DNA of 64,000 nt from Sphingobium yanoikuyae (GCF_013001025.1 NZ_CP053021.1:1116001-1180000); one strand, 5' to 3'; counted from the stretch's first letter, positions 53,927 through 62,088 are shown. The notes: generated by a model not told the origin, from the letters alone. Numbers and translations: made by a program.

Positions 53927-54133
53927 ATGTCTATCATTGCCACCATCATGAACACGGCCACCGGCCAGCCCATCCAGAAGATGAAGTTCGAGCGCATGCC
54001 CAAGCCCTGGGTGTCGCTGAACCTCGAAAATGGCGAACTGGTCACTGCCGACCGCGTCGTCGTCGGCAAGCCCGCACCGGGCAAGTTCATCACCCCGGTC
54101 GAAGTCTGGGTCACGCCGAAGACGCTGGGATAA
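53927..54133 (+). CDS. Small hypothetical protein (68 aa)
   Basis: The product begins MSIIATIMNTATGQPIQKMK and continues with a beta-rich, basic sequence (PWVSLNLENGELVTADRVVV, GKFITPVEVWVTP). It has no signal peptide or membrane segment. No family is recognised. Coding support is moderate: normal codon usage and a hairpin terminator directly after the stop. Confidence 0.5.
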   Translation: MSIIATIMNTATGQPIQKMKFERMPKPWVSLNLENGELVTADRVVVGKPAPGKFITPVEVWVTPKTLG

Positions 54134-54145
54134 TATAACGCAAAA

Positions 54146-54178
54146 GGAGCTGGCGCGCAGTCCCGGCGTGCCAGCTCC
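54146..54178. terminator. Hairpin terminator between convergent genes
   Basis: A 12-bp stem with one G-T pair (GGAGCTGGCGCG / CGTGCCAGCTCC) lies between the 68-residue gene and wrbA. On the minus strand it is followed by CTTTTGC, so it more likely terminates the pirin-wrbA transcript. Confidence 0.55.
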
Positions 54179-54252
54179 CTACAACCTGGTGGCGCACCCA
54201 TGCGACCGAAGAACGCAGCCAGGCCGCGTTCCCCAGACGGCGCGGGTTGCGA

Positions 54253-54852
54253 TTAACCGTGCAATTTGATCGCGGTTTCGGCGATCCGGCGGCCCTGATA
54301 GCGGGCGCCGTCCAGTTCTTCCTCGCTCGGCTGGCGGCTGCCGTCGCCATCGGCCAGGGTGGTCGCACCATAGGGCGAACCGCCGCGCACCTTGTCGACG
54401 CCCATCTGGCCGGCAAAGCCATAGTCTAGGCCGACGATCGTCATGCCGAAATGCAGCAGGTTGGTGATGATCGAGAAGAGGGTGACTTCCTGGCCGCCAT
54501 GCTGCGACGCGGTCGAGGTGAAGGCGCCACCGACCTTGCCGTTGAGCGCGCCGCGCGCCCACAGGCCGCCGGCCTGATCCAGGAAGGCCGCCATCTGGCT
54601 CGACATGCGGCCAAAGCGGGTGCCGGTGCCGATGATGATCGCGTCATAATCCGCCAGTTCGGCGACGGTCGCGACCGGCGCGTCCTGGTCCAGCTTGAAA
54701 TGGGCGGCCTTGGCGACTTCCAGCGGCGCGGTTTCGGGCACGCGCTTGATATCGACCTGCGCGCCGGCGGCGGCTGCGCCTTCGGCCATGGCCTTGGCCA
54801 TCGTTTCGATATGCCCGTAGGACGAATAATAGAGAACCAGAACCTTAGCCAT
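54253..54852 (-). CDS. wrbA: NAD(P)H:quinone oxidoreductase WrbA
   Basis: The product has 199 residues, the usual size. Flavodoxin-like FMN phosphate site [15 protein letters not shown], then [20 protein letters not shown] and the C-terminal [20 protein letters not shown], the WrbA signature. It reduces quinones by two electrons. The ATG at 54852 with GGAG upstream is chosen over a GTG two codons earlier. It follows the pirin gene on the same strand, about 140 bases downstream. Confidence 0.94.
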   Translation of the reverse strand: MAKVLVLYYSSYGHIETMAKAMAEGAAAAGAQVDIKRVPETAPLEVAKAAHFKLDQDAPVATVAELADYDAIIIGTGTRFGRMSSQMAAFLDQAGGLWARGALNGKVGGAFTSTASQHGGQEVTLFSIITNLLHFGMTIVGLDYGFAGQMGVDKVRGGSPYGATTLADGDGSRQPSEEELDGARYQGRRIAETAIKLHG

Positions 54853-54990
54853 TGTCACGTCTCCTCATCTGAAACCGAAAAGTTGAAAAAGTTGAAAGGG
54901 TGGTCGCCCGCACAAGGGAGGGAGCATGCGGGCGACCCGGACCGGTCCGTCGGGGGGAGGGGATGACGGACCGGTGCGTAAGCGTCATGT

Positions 54991-55710
54991 CTATTCGCTG
55001 TCGACCAGGACGATTTCGCTGTCCTCGACCGCGGTGATGGTGATGGGCGCACCGCCGATGATGGCCGCGCCGTCCCGTGCCTCGAAGACCTGACCATCGA
55101 TCTCGATCCGCCCCGTCGCCGGGACCAGATAGAGATGGCGGCCTTCGCCGGCCTCATAGGTCACGCTGTCGCCGGCCTTGATCGTGCCGCCCAGCAACCG
55201 GGCGTCGGCCCGGATGCGCAGCGCTTCCTTGTCCTCGTCATGGCCGCTGGCCAGCACGACCAGCTTGCCGGAGCGATCGCCCTTCGGGAAGGGCTTGGCG
55301 CCCCAACTCGGCGATCCGCCGACCGACCGGGGAATGACCCAGATCTGGAACAGGGTGGTGGTCTCGTCCTCCAGATTATATTCGGCATGGCGGATACCGG
55401 TGCCGGCCGACATCACCTGGACGTCGCCCGCCTCGGTGCGGCCCTTGTTGCCCAGGCTGTCCTGATGGGTGATCGCGCCGGTGCGGACATAGGTGATGAT
55501 CTCCATGTCGCTGTGCGGGTGGGGCGGAAAGCCCGAGCGCGGGCCGATCTCGTCGTCATTCCATACCCGGATCGCGCCCCAGCCCATGCGGGCGGGATCA
55601 TAGTAATTGGCGAAGGAAAAATGATGCCGTGCGTTCAGCCAGCCATGGTCGGCATGGCCGAGCGACGCGAACGGGCGGCGCTCGATGCGGCTCGCGGTTG
55701 TCGTGCTCAT
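54991..55710 (-). CDS. Pirin family protein
   Basis: The product has 239 residues, a bicupin. The metal-binding histidines are in GFPPHPHSDMEIITYV near residue 63 and AGTGIRHAEYN near 103. Bacterial pirins such as YhhW can act as quercetinases. Here it is paired with wrbA and divergent from a LysR regulator, a common module responding to quinone or redox stress. Confidence 0.92.
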   Translation of the reverse strand: MSTTTASRIERRPFASLGHADHGWLNARHHFSFANYYDPARMGWGAIRVWNDDEIGPRSGFPPHPHSDMEIITYVRTGAITHQDSLGNKGRTEAGDVQVMSAGTGIRHAEYNLEDETTTLFQIWVIPRSVGGSPSWGAKPFPKGDRSGKLVVLASGHDEDKEALRIRADARLLGGTIKAGDSVTYEAGEGRHLYLVPATGRIEIDGQVFEARDGAAIIGGAPITITAVEDSEIVLVDSE

Positions 55711-55778
55711 GGGGTCTGCCTTTCGATTGCGATGCCGGATGCTTCCGGCTTGCTTTCCGACAATCTAGCGATCAGGTT

Positions 55779-55815
55779 CGTTTCTTGAATAAGCAGTGTT
55801 GAAACGGATTGTTTC
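55779..55815. promoter_or_regulatory. GAAAC half-site cluster, candidate LysR operator
   Basis: CGTTTC (55779-55784) is inverted relative to GAAACG (55801-55806), which is itself followed by GTTTC (55811-55815), giving a perfect GAAAC-N5-GTTTC palindrome four bases before the LysR start codon. The spacing of inverted half-sites in the pirin/LysR divergent gap fits LysR-type regulatory and activation sites. Confidence 0.45.
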
Positions 55816-55818
55816 CCT

Positions 55819-56712
55819 ATGCGCCTACCGGATTTCGAGGCCTGGGCGATGTTTGCCGCCGTGGTTGAACATCGCAGCTTTACCGACGCGGCCAAGGCGC
55901 TCAGCGTCTCCAAGGCCACCGTGTCCAAGGCGGTGACCCGCCTGGAGCAGCATCTCGACACCAGCCTGTTCAGCCGCACCAGCCGCCGCCTGGCGCTGAC
56001 CGAGAGCGGCCGCCGCCTTGCCGATCATGCCCAGCGCATCCTGGCCGAAGGACAGGCGGCGGAGGAGGCTGCGCGCGACGAGACTGCTGAACTCTCCGGC
56101 ACGGTGCGGCTGGGTGCGCCGATGAATTTCGGCCTGCTGCGGATCGCGCCGCTGATCGCGCAGTTCACCAGGGAAAATCCGCTGGTCGATGTCGACCTGC
56201 ATCTGTCCGATGCCAAGATCGACATTGTCGAACTCGGCCTCGACGCCACCATCCGCATCGCCGACATGCCCGACAGTTCGCTGCGCGCGCGCCGGCTGGC
56301 GGATGTCCATATGCATGTCGTCGCCTCGCCCGCCTATCTGGCCGATCGCGGCCGTCCGACCCATCCGTCCGACCTCGGCAGCCATGACTGCCTCTGCTAT
56401 TCCAACGTCACCGCGCCCGATGTCTGGCGCTTCACCGGGCCGGGGCAGCAGAATGTGACGGTGCAGGTCCGCGCGCGCATCACCGTCAACAGCGGCGAGG
56501 CGATGATGCCCGCGCTGCGGCTTGGCGTCGGCATCGCCCGTCTGCCCGATTTCATCGTCGGCGATGCGATCCGTTCGGGCGAACTGGAGGAGATTTTGCT
56601 CGACTGGCGGCCACCGCCCTTCGGCCTGCATCTGGTGACGCCGCCCTCGCGCCTGCGGCCGGCGCGGGTGGAGGCGCTGCTCGACTTCCTGACCCGCCAC
56701 CATGGTTGCTGA
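55819..56712 (+). CDS. LysR family transcriptional regulator
   Basis: The product has 297 residues. The winged helix-turn-helix spans residues 1-60 (FAAVVEHRSFTDAAKALSVS, KATVSKAVTRLEQHL), and the periplasmic-binding-like effector domain follows (GTVRLGAPMNFGLLRIAPLI). The divergent layout suggests it controls pirin-wrbA and itself, probably in response to a quinone-like or electrophilic compound. The group resembles the CrgA/QseD-type subfamily with aromatic-electrophile responses (inference). Confidence 0.9.
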   Translation: MRLPDFEAWAMFAAVVEHRSFTDAAKALSVSKATVSKAVTRLEQHLDTSLFSRTSRRLALTESGRRLADHAQRILAEGQAAEEAARDETAELSGTVRLGAPMNFGLLRIAPLIAQFTRENPLVDVDLHLSDAKIDIVELGLDATIRIADMPDSSLRARRLADVHMHVVASPAYLADRGRPTHPSDLGSHDCLCYSNVTAPDVWRFTGPGQQNVTVQVRARITVNSGEAMMPALRLGVGIARLPDFIVGDAIRSGELEEILLDWRPPPFGLHLVTPPSRLRPARVEALLDFLTRHHGC

Positions 56713-56894
56713 GGCTGGTTTACGAAGTGCAAATTTCCGCCTCGTGATCGCCACGGATCGCCCGTGCGAAAGGCGGAACCAGGGCAGGACTTTGCTCGTT
56801 TCATCCCGTAATCCAGCTTGACTCGGCGGGCTTCGTTACGGGTCAACGCTTTGTAAATAGATTCGTTTTTATACGACTCGCGGATTCCTGCGGG

Positions 56895-56910
56895 TTAGCG
56901 AAAAATTAAC
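56895..56910 (+). promoter_or_regulatory. Candidate CtrA box upstream of ctrA
   Basis: TTAG-N7-TTAAC differs at one base from the CtrA consensus TTAA-N7-TTAAC. It lies 90 bases before the ctrA start codon, where autoregulatory sites are found in Caulobacter. A further TTAA half-site follows at 56934. Confidence 0.55.
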
Positions 56911-56999
56911 CTTTGTCCTTCAGAAGTTTTTTGGTTAATGATTGCGAGCAGAAACCGTTCTGGTGGGGTGAACGGACCTGCGACACGAAGGGGCTTCCA

Positions 57000-57707
57000 A
57001 TGCGCGTGCTGCTGATTGAGGACGAACCGACCACCGCCAAGGCGATCGAGCTTATGCTCACGACCGAGGGCTTCAATGTCTACACCACCGATCTCGGGGA
57101 AGAGGGCCTCGATCTCGGCAAGCTGTACGACTATGACATCATCTGTCTCGACCTGAACCTGCCCGACATGCACGGCTATGACGTGCTGAAAAAGCTGCGG
57201 GCGGCACGGGTGCAGACGCCGGTGCTGATTCTGTCGGGCGTCGCCGAAATGGACAGCAAGGTCCGGTCCTTCGGCTTCGGCGCCGACGATTATGTCACCA
57301 AGCCGTTCCATCGCGAGGAACTGATCGCGCGCATCCACGCCGTGGTCCGCCGCTCGAAGGGCCATTCGCAGTCGGTCATCCGCACCGGCAAGCTGGCGGT
57401 GAACCTCGACGCGAAGACCGTGGAAGTGGACGGCAACCGCGTCCATCTGACCGGCAAGGAATATGCGATGCTGGAGCTGCTCTCGCTCCGCAAGGGCACG
57501 ACCCTCACCAAGGAGATGTTCCTCAATCATCTCTATGGCGGCATGGACGAGCCCGAACTCAAGATCATCGACGTGTTCATCTGCAAGCTGCGCAAGAAGC
57601 TGGCGCTGGCCTGCGGTGGCGACAATTATATCGAGACCGTCTGGGGCCGCGGCTATGTGCTGCGCGATCCCGATGAGGTCGAGGCGCTCGAAGCGCGGGT
57701 TGCCTGA
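57000..57707 (+). CDS. ctrA: Cell-cycle response regulator CtrA
   Basis: The product has 235 residues. The receiver domain has the acidic pocket (IEDEP), the phosphorylation site D51 in [18 protein letters not shown] and [10 protein letters not shown]. The OmpR-type winged helix (about 130-230) contains [17 protein letters not shown] and [14 protein letters not shown], which is nearly invariant in alphaproteobacterial CtrA. It controls replication initiation, division and motility genes. The ATG at 57000 gives the standard N-terminus [10 protein letters not shown]. Confidence 0.96.
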   Translation: MRVLLIEDEPTTAKAIELMLTTEGFNVYTTDLGEEGLDLGKLYDYDIICLDLNLPDMHGYDVLKKLRAARVQTPVLILSGVAEMDSKVRSFGFGADDYVTKPFHREELIARIHAVVRRSKGHSQSVIRTGKLAVNLDAKTVEVDGNRVHLTGKEYAMLELLSLRKGTTLTKEMFLNHLYGGMDEPELKIIDVFICKLRKKLALACGGDNYIETVWGRGYVLRDPDEVEALEARVA

Positions 57708-57736
57708 TCGACCGCTGATTGCATGTCAGGGGGTGG

Positions 57737-57773
57737 AAAGGCCGGCGGTCCGATGGGATCGCCGGCCTTTTCC
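57737..57773 (+). terminator. Rho-independent terminator of ctrA
   Basis: The stem AAAGGCCGGC / GCCGGCCTTT, extended by about five more pairs inward with one G-T, is followed by a TTTT run. It lies 30 bases after the ctrA stop. A nearly identical stem follows the next gene. Confidence 0.8.
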
Positions 57774-57814
57774 GTATCCGCCATATTGTTACAAATTATG
57801 TAATTTCCATAGAA

Positions 57815-57830
57815 TTAAGCTGCCATTTAC
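57815..57830 (+). promoter_or_regulatory. Candidate CtrA box upstream of PAS-chemoreceptor gene
   Basis: TTAA-N7-TTTAC differs at one base from TTAA-N7-TTAAC and lies 34 bases before the start codon of the small chemoreceptor gene. Motility and chemotaxis genes are frequent CtrA targets in alphaproteobacteria. Confidence 0.45.
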
Positions 57831-57863
57831 CATCGATGCCTAGGCCGGGGGTGAAGGAGTTTT

Positions 57864-58481
57864 ATGTTCATGGGCCAGGCCATTCACCCCCACAGCCGCG
57901 ATGCCGTCTGGGACGCCATCTGCCGTTCGCAGGCGGTGATCGAATTTGCGCCGGACGGCACGATCCTCTGGGCCAATGACCTGTTCCTGGCGACCATGGG
58001 TTATGCGCTGGGGGAAATTGTCGGCCGCCATCACCGCATCTTCTGCGACGAAGGTCAGGCGCGCTCGACCGCCTATGCAGCCCTGTGGGACAAGCTGGCG
58101 CAGGGCGATTTCGATGCCGGCGAATATCGGCGCCTCGACAAGCATGGCCGCGACATCTGGCTGCAGGCCACCTATAATCCGGTCTTCAATGCCGAAGGCC
58201 GGGTGGAGCGAATCCTCAAGATCGCGACCGACACCACCCCGTCCAAGATATTGCGCGCGGAACTCAAGAGCACGGTCGACGGGCTGGTCGACATTGTCGA
58301 CACGATCAGCGGCATCGCCAACCAGACCAATCTCCTCGCCCTCAATGCCACGATCGAGGCAGCACGGGCGGGCGAGGCGGGGCGCGGCTTCGCGGTGGTC
58401 GCGGCCGAAGTGAAGAAACTGGCGGGGGACACGCGTGCGGCGACCGATCGCGCCCGCGCCATGGTGGTTGCGTCCAGCTGA
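57864..58481 (+). CDS. Soluble mini-chemoreceptor: PAS domain plus short MCP signalling hairpin
   Basis: The product has 205 residues, with AAGGAG five bases before the ATG. Residues about 15-125 form a PAS/PAC domain ([40 protein letters not shown]). Residues about 140-195 are the methyl-accepting hairpin tip ([36 protein letters not shown]), which contacts CheA/CheW. There is no membrane segment or HAMP domain, and the cytoplasmic bundle is much shorter than in normal receptors. It could sense an internal ligand or redox state. Confidence 0.85.
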   Translation: MFMGQAIHPHSRDAVWDAICRSQAVIEFAPDGTILWANDLFLATMGYALGEIVGRHHRIFCDEGQARSTAYAALWDKLAQGDFDAGEYRRLDKHGRDIWLQATYNPVFNAEGRVERILKIATDTTPSKILRAELKSTVDGLVDIVDTISGIANQTNLLALNATIEAARAGEAGRGFAVVAAEVKKLAGDTRAATDRARAMVVASS

Positions 58482-58507
58482 CATCGCCACCCGACTGCGG
58501 ACATGAT

Positions 58508-58540
58508 GCGGCCGGCGATCCGATGGGGATCGCCGGCCGC
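58508..58540. terminator. Strong hairpin after the mini-chemoreceptor gene
   Basis: A perfect 14-bp stem (58508-58521 with 58527-58540) starts GCGGCCGGCGATCC and has a five-base loop. It is followed by TTCCG, a weak T-tract. The core is almost the same as the hairpin after ctrA. Confidence 0.65.
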
Positions 58541-58572
58541 TTCCGTCAGGCGACGGTTACGGGGTTATGGGG

Positions 58573-59259
58573 TCAGTCCGTGGCCTGATCGGAAGAGGAA
58601 GGGGTAGCGGCCTCGCTCTGCGGCTGGCTGGTGCTGCCATGGGTCTCGCCGCTGCCCGAAACCTGCCCGCTCGCGTCGATCGAGGCGGCGCTGCCGACGG
58701 CATGGGTCGCGCTGCCCGCGACATTGCCCGCCGTCGACCGTGCGCCGCTGGCCGTCGAACCGGCCCGATCCCGTGCGGAGGCAACCGTGCTGCCTGCCCG
58801 GTCACGGGTCGATGCCACGGTGCTGCTGGCCCGATCGCGCGCCGTCGCGACGCCGCTTTGCGCCCGATCCCTTGCGGCGCCGACCGTGTCGCTCGCCCGG
58901 CTGCGCGCCGTATCGGCCGCGCCGGTCACATCGCTGGTGCCCAGCGTATCGACCGCCAGATTGCCGCTGGCCGATCCCGATCCGCTGGCCGAGCGGCTCT
59001 TGCCACGACGGCTTGCCGATCCTTCGGCGCGGCCACTGCCGTTGCCGCTGGCGCCGACCCGGCCATTGTCGAGGTCGATGCTGCGATCGAGGCTGCCCGA
59101 TCCGCCGAACGAACCGCCCAGCGTGCCGCCCAGGCCGCCGGTCATGCCGCCCAGTCCGCCGCCACCCAAGGCGCCGCCACCGCCCAGCAACTGGGCCGAT
59201 GCGGGAGCCGTGGTGAGCGCCGCGAGGCAGGCGGTTGCGATGATAATCTGCGTCTTCAT
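58573..59259 (-). CDS. Secreted Gly/Ser/Ala-rich repeat protein
   Basis: The product has 228 residues with a signal peptide (MKTQIIIATACLAALTTAPA ending ASA|Q). The mature N-terminus is a glycine-rich stretch (QLLGGGGALGGGGLGG and GGLGGTLGGSFGG), followed by a Ser/Gly/basic region. From about residue 115 to 185 there are imperfect 11-residue repeats of the type STVASARDRAG, predicted helical with alternating charges. The end is Ser/Thr/Gln-rich. It is probably an exported structural or surface protein; function is unknown. Confidence 0.65.
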   Translation of the reverse strand: MKTQIIIATACLAALTTAPASAQLLGGGGALGGGGLGGMTGGLGGTLGGSFGGSGSLDRSIDLDNGRVGASGNGSGRAEGSASRRGKSRSASGSGSASGNLAVDTLGTSDVTGAADTARSRASDTVGAARDRAQSGVATARDRASSTVASTRDRAGSTVASARDRAGSTASGARSTAGNVAGSATHAVGSAASIDASGQVSGSGETHGSTSQPQSEAATPSSSDQATD

Positions 59260-59358
59260 GGACCGTCTCCTTGGTCATCTTGATCCGATGACAGGACAAC
59301 GGCGGGGCGTTTCGCTTTAATCCCGAACGTCTGAATTTTTCTCGCAAGGTACGGAAAT

Positions 59359-60627
59359 TCAATCCATATTTCTGCAAGTCTCGCACAATATGCCGGCGCC
59401 ATAACCCTTGCCGCGACCGGGTTTTGCCTCCCGCCGCAGCGCCTCGACCGATCCGCCCGCCATCAGCCGCCCGGCCACCAACGGCGCCGCAAAGGATGTG
59501 CCGCGCACCTTGCCTCGGCCGCCGTCCATGTCGGCGGCCATCATGTCCGCACCGGGCGCGGCGAAATCGACATGGGCCGCGCGCCCGGCCTCGGGCAGCA
59601 ACCGGTCCCGCCCGTCGACGCCGGTTACGGCGATCACCTGCGGGTAGGATGCGGGGTAGGCGGGCGGGGCGGCCGGGCCGTCATTGCCGACTGCCGCGAC
59701 CAGCATCACCCCCTTGTCGCGCACCAGCCGGATCGCCCCGGCCAGCAAGGGATTGTCCGGCCCGACCAGGCTGATCGTCACCACCCTCGCGCCGCGCGCC
59801 GCCATCCAGCCCAGCGCGCGGACGATGGCAAAGCTGCTGCCGCCGGCCGGATCGTCGCCATAGACGTCGGCGACCAGCAGCGGCGTGCCCGGCGCGGCGC
59901 CCTTCACGCTGCCATATCCGCCGATCAAGGATGCGACCGCCGTGCCATGGGCGCTGGCCCTCGGCGCGCCGGCCACGAAGCCGCGCTGCTCGATCGGGCC
60001 GGCCAGCGCCGGATGCGCGGCCACGCCGCCGTCGATCAGGCCCGCCGCGCCGCGCCCGACACTGCCATGGCCCGCCAGTGCAGCCGATCGCCGCTCTGTG
60101 GCCACGCCGCTCGGGAAATAGAGATTGTCGGCGCTTGCCTGCGCCTGCGGGGCGATCTTGCGCACATTGCGCAGCGCGCGCGCCAGGCTCTGCCCGTCCG
60201 GCACGGTCAGGCGGGTGATCGCCATGTCGATCCCCTCCGCCTCGATCCGTTCCACGCCATAGCCGGCCGCCCGCAGCTTATCGATCGCGGCCGCGTCCGC
60301 CGCGGTCAGCAGGATGATGCCCCGCCGCGCCGGCTCTCGCCGGTCGTCCAGTTCGACCGCGTCGCCATGCTGGCGCAGCAGCGCGTCGATCCGCGCCGTG
60401 CGCGCCGCTGCCAGCCGATCGGCCAGACGTGCCGGTGACAGCCGGTCCAGTCCACTCTGGTCGACGATACTGCCCAGCCGGTCGAGCGTGTCGGGCACTA
60501 TCTGGCCGACCCCGCCCAGCGCGCCGCCCCCCAACGTCCCCGCGGCCGGGGCGGGCAGCAATTGCGCCTGCGCACCCGGCGCTGCGAGCCACAGCCCCGC
60601 GATCAGCAACGGGCGCGTCCATCTCAT
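59359..60627 (-). CDS. S8 family (subtilisin-like) serine protease
   Basis: The product has 422 residues from the ATG at 60627, which begins a signal peptide (MRWTRPLLIAGLWLAAPGAQ then AQ). Residues 23-45 are glycine-rich (LGGGALGGVGQ). A pro-region follows to about 185. The catalytic set is complete: D199 in GLIDGGV, H227 in SAHGTAVASL, N315 in AAVGNDGP and S378 in RGTSFAAP. The protein ends with a CETC pair. It is divergent from the ECF sigma gene and may belong to its regulon or process envelope proteins. Confidence 0.9.
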   Translation of the reverse strand: MRWTRPLLIAGLWLAAPGAQAQLLPAPAAGTLGGGALGGVGQIVPDTLDRLGSIVDQSGLDRLSPARLADRLAAARTARIDALLRQHGDAVELDDRREPARRGIILLTAADAAAIDKLRAAGYGVERIEAEGIDMAITRLTVPDGQSLARALRNVRKIAPQAQASADNLYFPSGVATERRSAALAGHGSVGRGAAGLIDGGVAAHPALAGPIEQRGFVAGAPRASAHGTAVASLIGGYGSVKGAAPGTPLLVADVYGDDPAGGSSFAIVRALGWMAARGARVVTISLVGPDNPLLAGAIRLVRDKGVMLVAAVGNDGPAAPPAYPASYPQVIAVTGVDGRDRLLPEAGRAAHVDFAAPGADMMAADMDGGRGKVRGTSFAAPLVAGRLMAGGSVEALRREAKPGRGKGYGAGILCETCRNMD

Positions 60628-60715
60628 CTCTGTCTCTTCCCGCCGGTCATCGCCGGCCTTTTCAGCGTCGAAATCGTCCATCGTCAAAAAAATTCCGGTT
60701 GCTGGACTTTCTGAA

Positions 60716-60747
60716 GGATGAAACGGCCGGGCAGGGACGTTTCATCC
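60716..60747. promoter_or_regulatory. Perfect 10-bp palindrome in the protease/ECF divergent region
   Basis: GGATGAAACG (60716-60725) is repeated inverted as CGTTTCATCC (60738-60747) with a 12-base spacer. TGAAAC is a common ECF minus-35 element and occurs on both strands here, so the site could give divergent ECF-dependent promoters for the S8 protease and the sigma/anti-sigma pair, or be bound by a dimeric regulator. Confidence 0.55.
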
Positions 60748-60771
60748 CTGTAAGAATATCTTGGAGAAACC

Positions 60772-61260
60772 ATGTCGTTCGAGCGCGACCTGCTGGCGAT
60801 CCTGCCCCGGCTGCGGCGTTTTGCCGCCAGCCTGTCGCACGATCGCGCCGATGGCGACGATCTGTGCCAGGCCGCACTGGAAAAGGGGCTGCGCGCCCGC
60901 GACCAGTGGCAACCGGGCACGCGGCTCGACAGCTGGATGTATCGGATCATGCGCAATCTTTGGATCGATGAGGGCCGCGCGCGCCAGCGGGCCGCCAGAA
61001 CCTTCGCGCCGGAAGAGGCGGGAGCCGATGTCGGCTATGCGGGGGACAAGGCGGTTGAACAGGCCATGACCCTGTCCGACGTTGACCGGGCGATGCAGGC
61101 ATTGCCGCCCGAACAGCGCGAGGCGATCGCCCTCGTGCTGGTGGAAGGGCTGTCCTACAAGGAGGCGGCTGCGATATTGAACATACCGATGGGCACGCTG
61201 ACCTCGCGACTGGTGCGCGGTCGCGGTGCGCTCATCGAACTATTGGGGGAAGCGGCATGA
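60772..61260 (+). CDS. ECF RNA polymerase sigma factor
   Basis: The product has 162 residues with GGAG before the ATG. Region 2 is visible in LSHDRADGDDLCQAALEKGL and TRLDSWMYRIMRNLWIDEGR; region 4 in ALPPEQREAIALVLVEGLSY and KEAAAILNIPMGTLTSRLVR. It is a small group IV factor controlled by the anti-sigma protein encoded by the overlapping next gene (ATGA). The target regulon is unknown but probably includes its own promoter. Confidence 0.92.
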   Translation: MSFERDLLAILPRLRRFAASLSHDRADGDDLCQAALEKGLRARDQWQPGTRLDSWMYRIMRNLWIDEGRARQRAARTFAPEEAGADVGYAGDKAVEQAMTLSDVDRAMQALPPEQREAIALVLVEGLSYKEAAAILNIPMGTLTSRLVRGRGALIELLGEAA

Positions 61261-61943
61261 CCGACATTGATGAAGCCATGCTGATCGCCTGGGTGGATGG
61301 CGAACTGGACGAGGTGACGCGGCGGCGCGTCGACCGCGCCGTGGCGGAAGACCCGGCGTTGGCCGCCCGGCTGGACCAGCATCGCCGGCTGCGGGCGCGG
61401 CTGGCCGGCCATTTCGCGCCGATCGCGCAGGAGGATGTGCCTGCCTCGATGCAGGCCATGCTCGCGCCGCCGACGGTGGTGCCGATCGCGCGACCTTCGC
61501 GGCGCTGGAGTTGGGTTACGGGCGGCGCGATCGCCGCCAGCCTGCTGCTGGGCCTTGGCATCGGCCATATGTCGGGCGAGCCGGTAGGGCCGATTGCGGT
61601 AAAGGACGGCGCAATGCTGGCACAGGGATCGCTTGCCACCGCGCTCGACAGCCAATTGGCCTCGGCTGGGGAGGATGGCCCGGTCCGCATCGGCCTCAGC
61701 TTCCGGCGCAAGGGCGGGGGGTGGTGCCGCAGCTTCGACGGCGCGGCCATGGCCGGTGTCGCCTGCCGCACCGATGCCGGCTGGCAATTGCTGCAGGCGG
61801 TGCCCGGCAAGGGCCAGACGAGCGAATATCGCCAGGCCGCCTCGGCCGATCCGCGCCTTCTCACCACCATCGACGGCCTGATCGACGGCGCTCCTGCCGA
61901 TGCGCAGGGCGAACGGGCGGCGCAGGTGGCGGGCTGGCGCTAA
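61257..61943 (+). CDS. Membrane-bound anti-sigma factor
   Basis: The product has 228 residues. The N-terminal 70 residues (MLIAWVDGELDEVTRRRVDR, AVAEDPALAARLDQHRRLR) fit the anti-sigma domain that sequesters the ECF factor. It lacks the HxxxCxxC zinc motif. A single membrane segment lies at about 86-104, and the C-terminal periplasmic part (about 105-228) has two or three cysteines and no recognised domain. The four-base overlap with the sigma gene supports coupling in a 1:1 ratio. Confidence 0.88.
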   Translation: MTDIDEAMLIAWVDGELDEVTRRRVDRAVAEDPALAARLDQHRRLRARLAGHFAPIAQEDVPASMQAMLAPPTVVPIARPSRRWSWVTGGAIAASLLLGLGIGHMSGEPVGPIAVKDGAMLAQGSLATALDSQLASAGEDGPVRIGLSFRRKGGGWCRSFDGAAMAGVACRTDAGWQLLQAVPGKGQTSEYRQAASADPRLLTTIDGLIDGAPADAQGERAAQVAGWR

Positions 61944-62009
61944 CTGCCGCTTCGCTGTCGCCTGACTGTCGCTTCGATGTCGCGTCACTGTCGCTTCGGT
62001 GGCGCGTCA
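61944..62009. repeat. Three tandem 22-bp repeats after the anti-sigma gene
   Basis: Three consecutive 22-base units (61944-61965, 61966-61987, 61988-62009) share the pattern CTGTCGCTTCGNTGNCGCGTCA with few differences. The first unit starts directly after the anti-sigma stop codon. A related CTGTCGCGTCA occurs at the stop of the TonB receptor gene near 62082. Possibly a regulator-binding array or slippage product. Confidence 0.75.
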
Positions 62010-62088
62010 GAGGGGCGTGGCGGGCGCGCCAGGCCGCCAAAACGGCTGATTTGGCGTCGCACGACACTGTGAACTTTCAACTGTCGCG

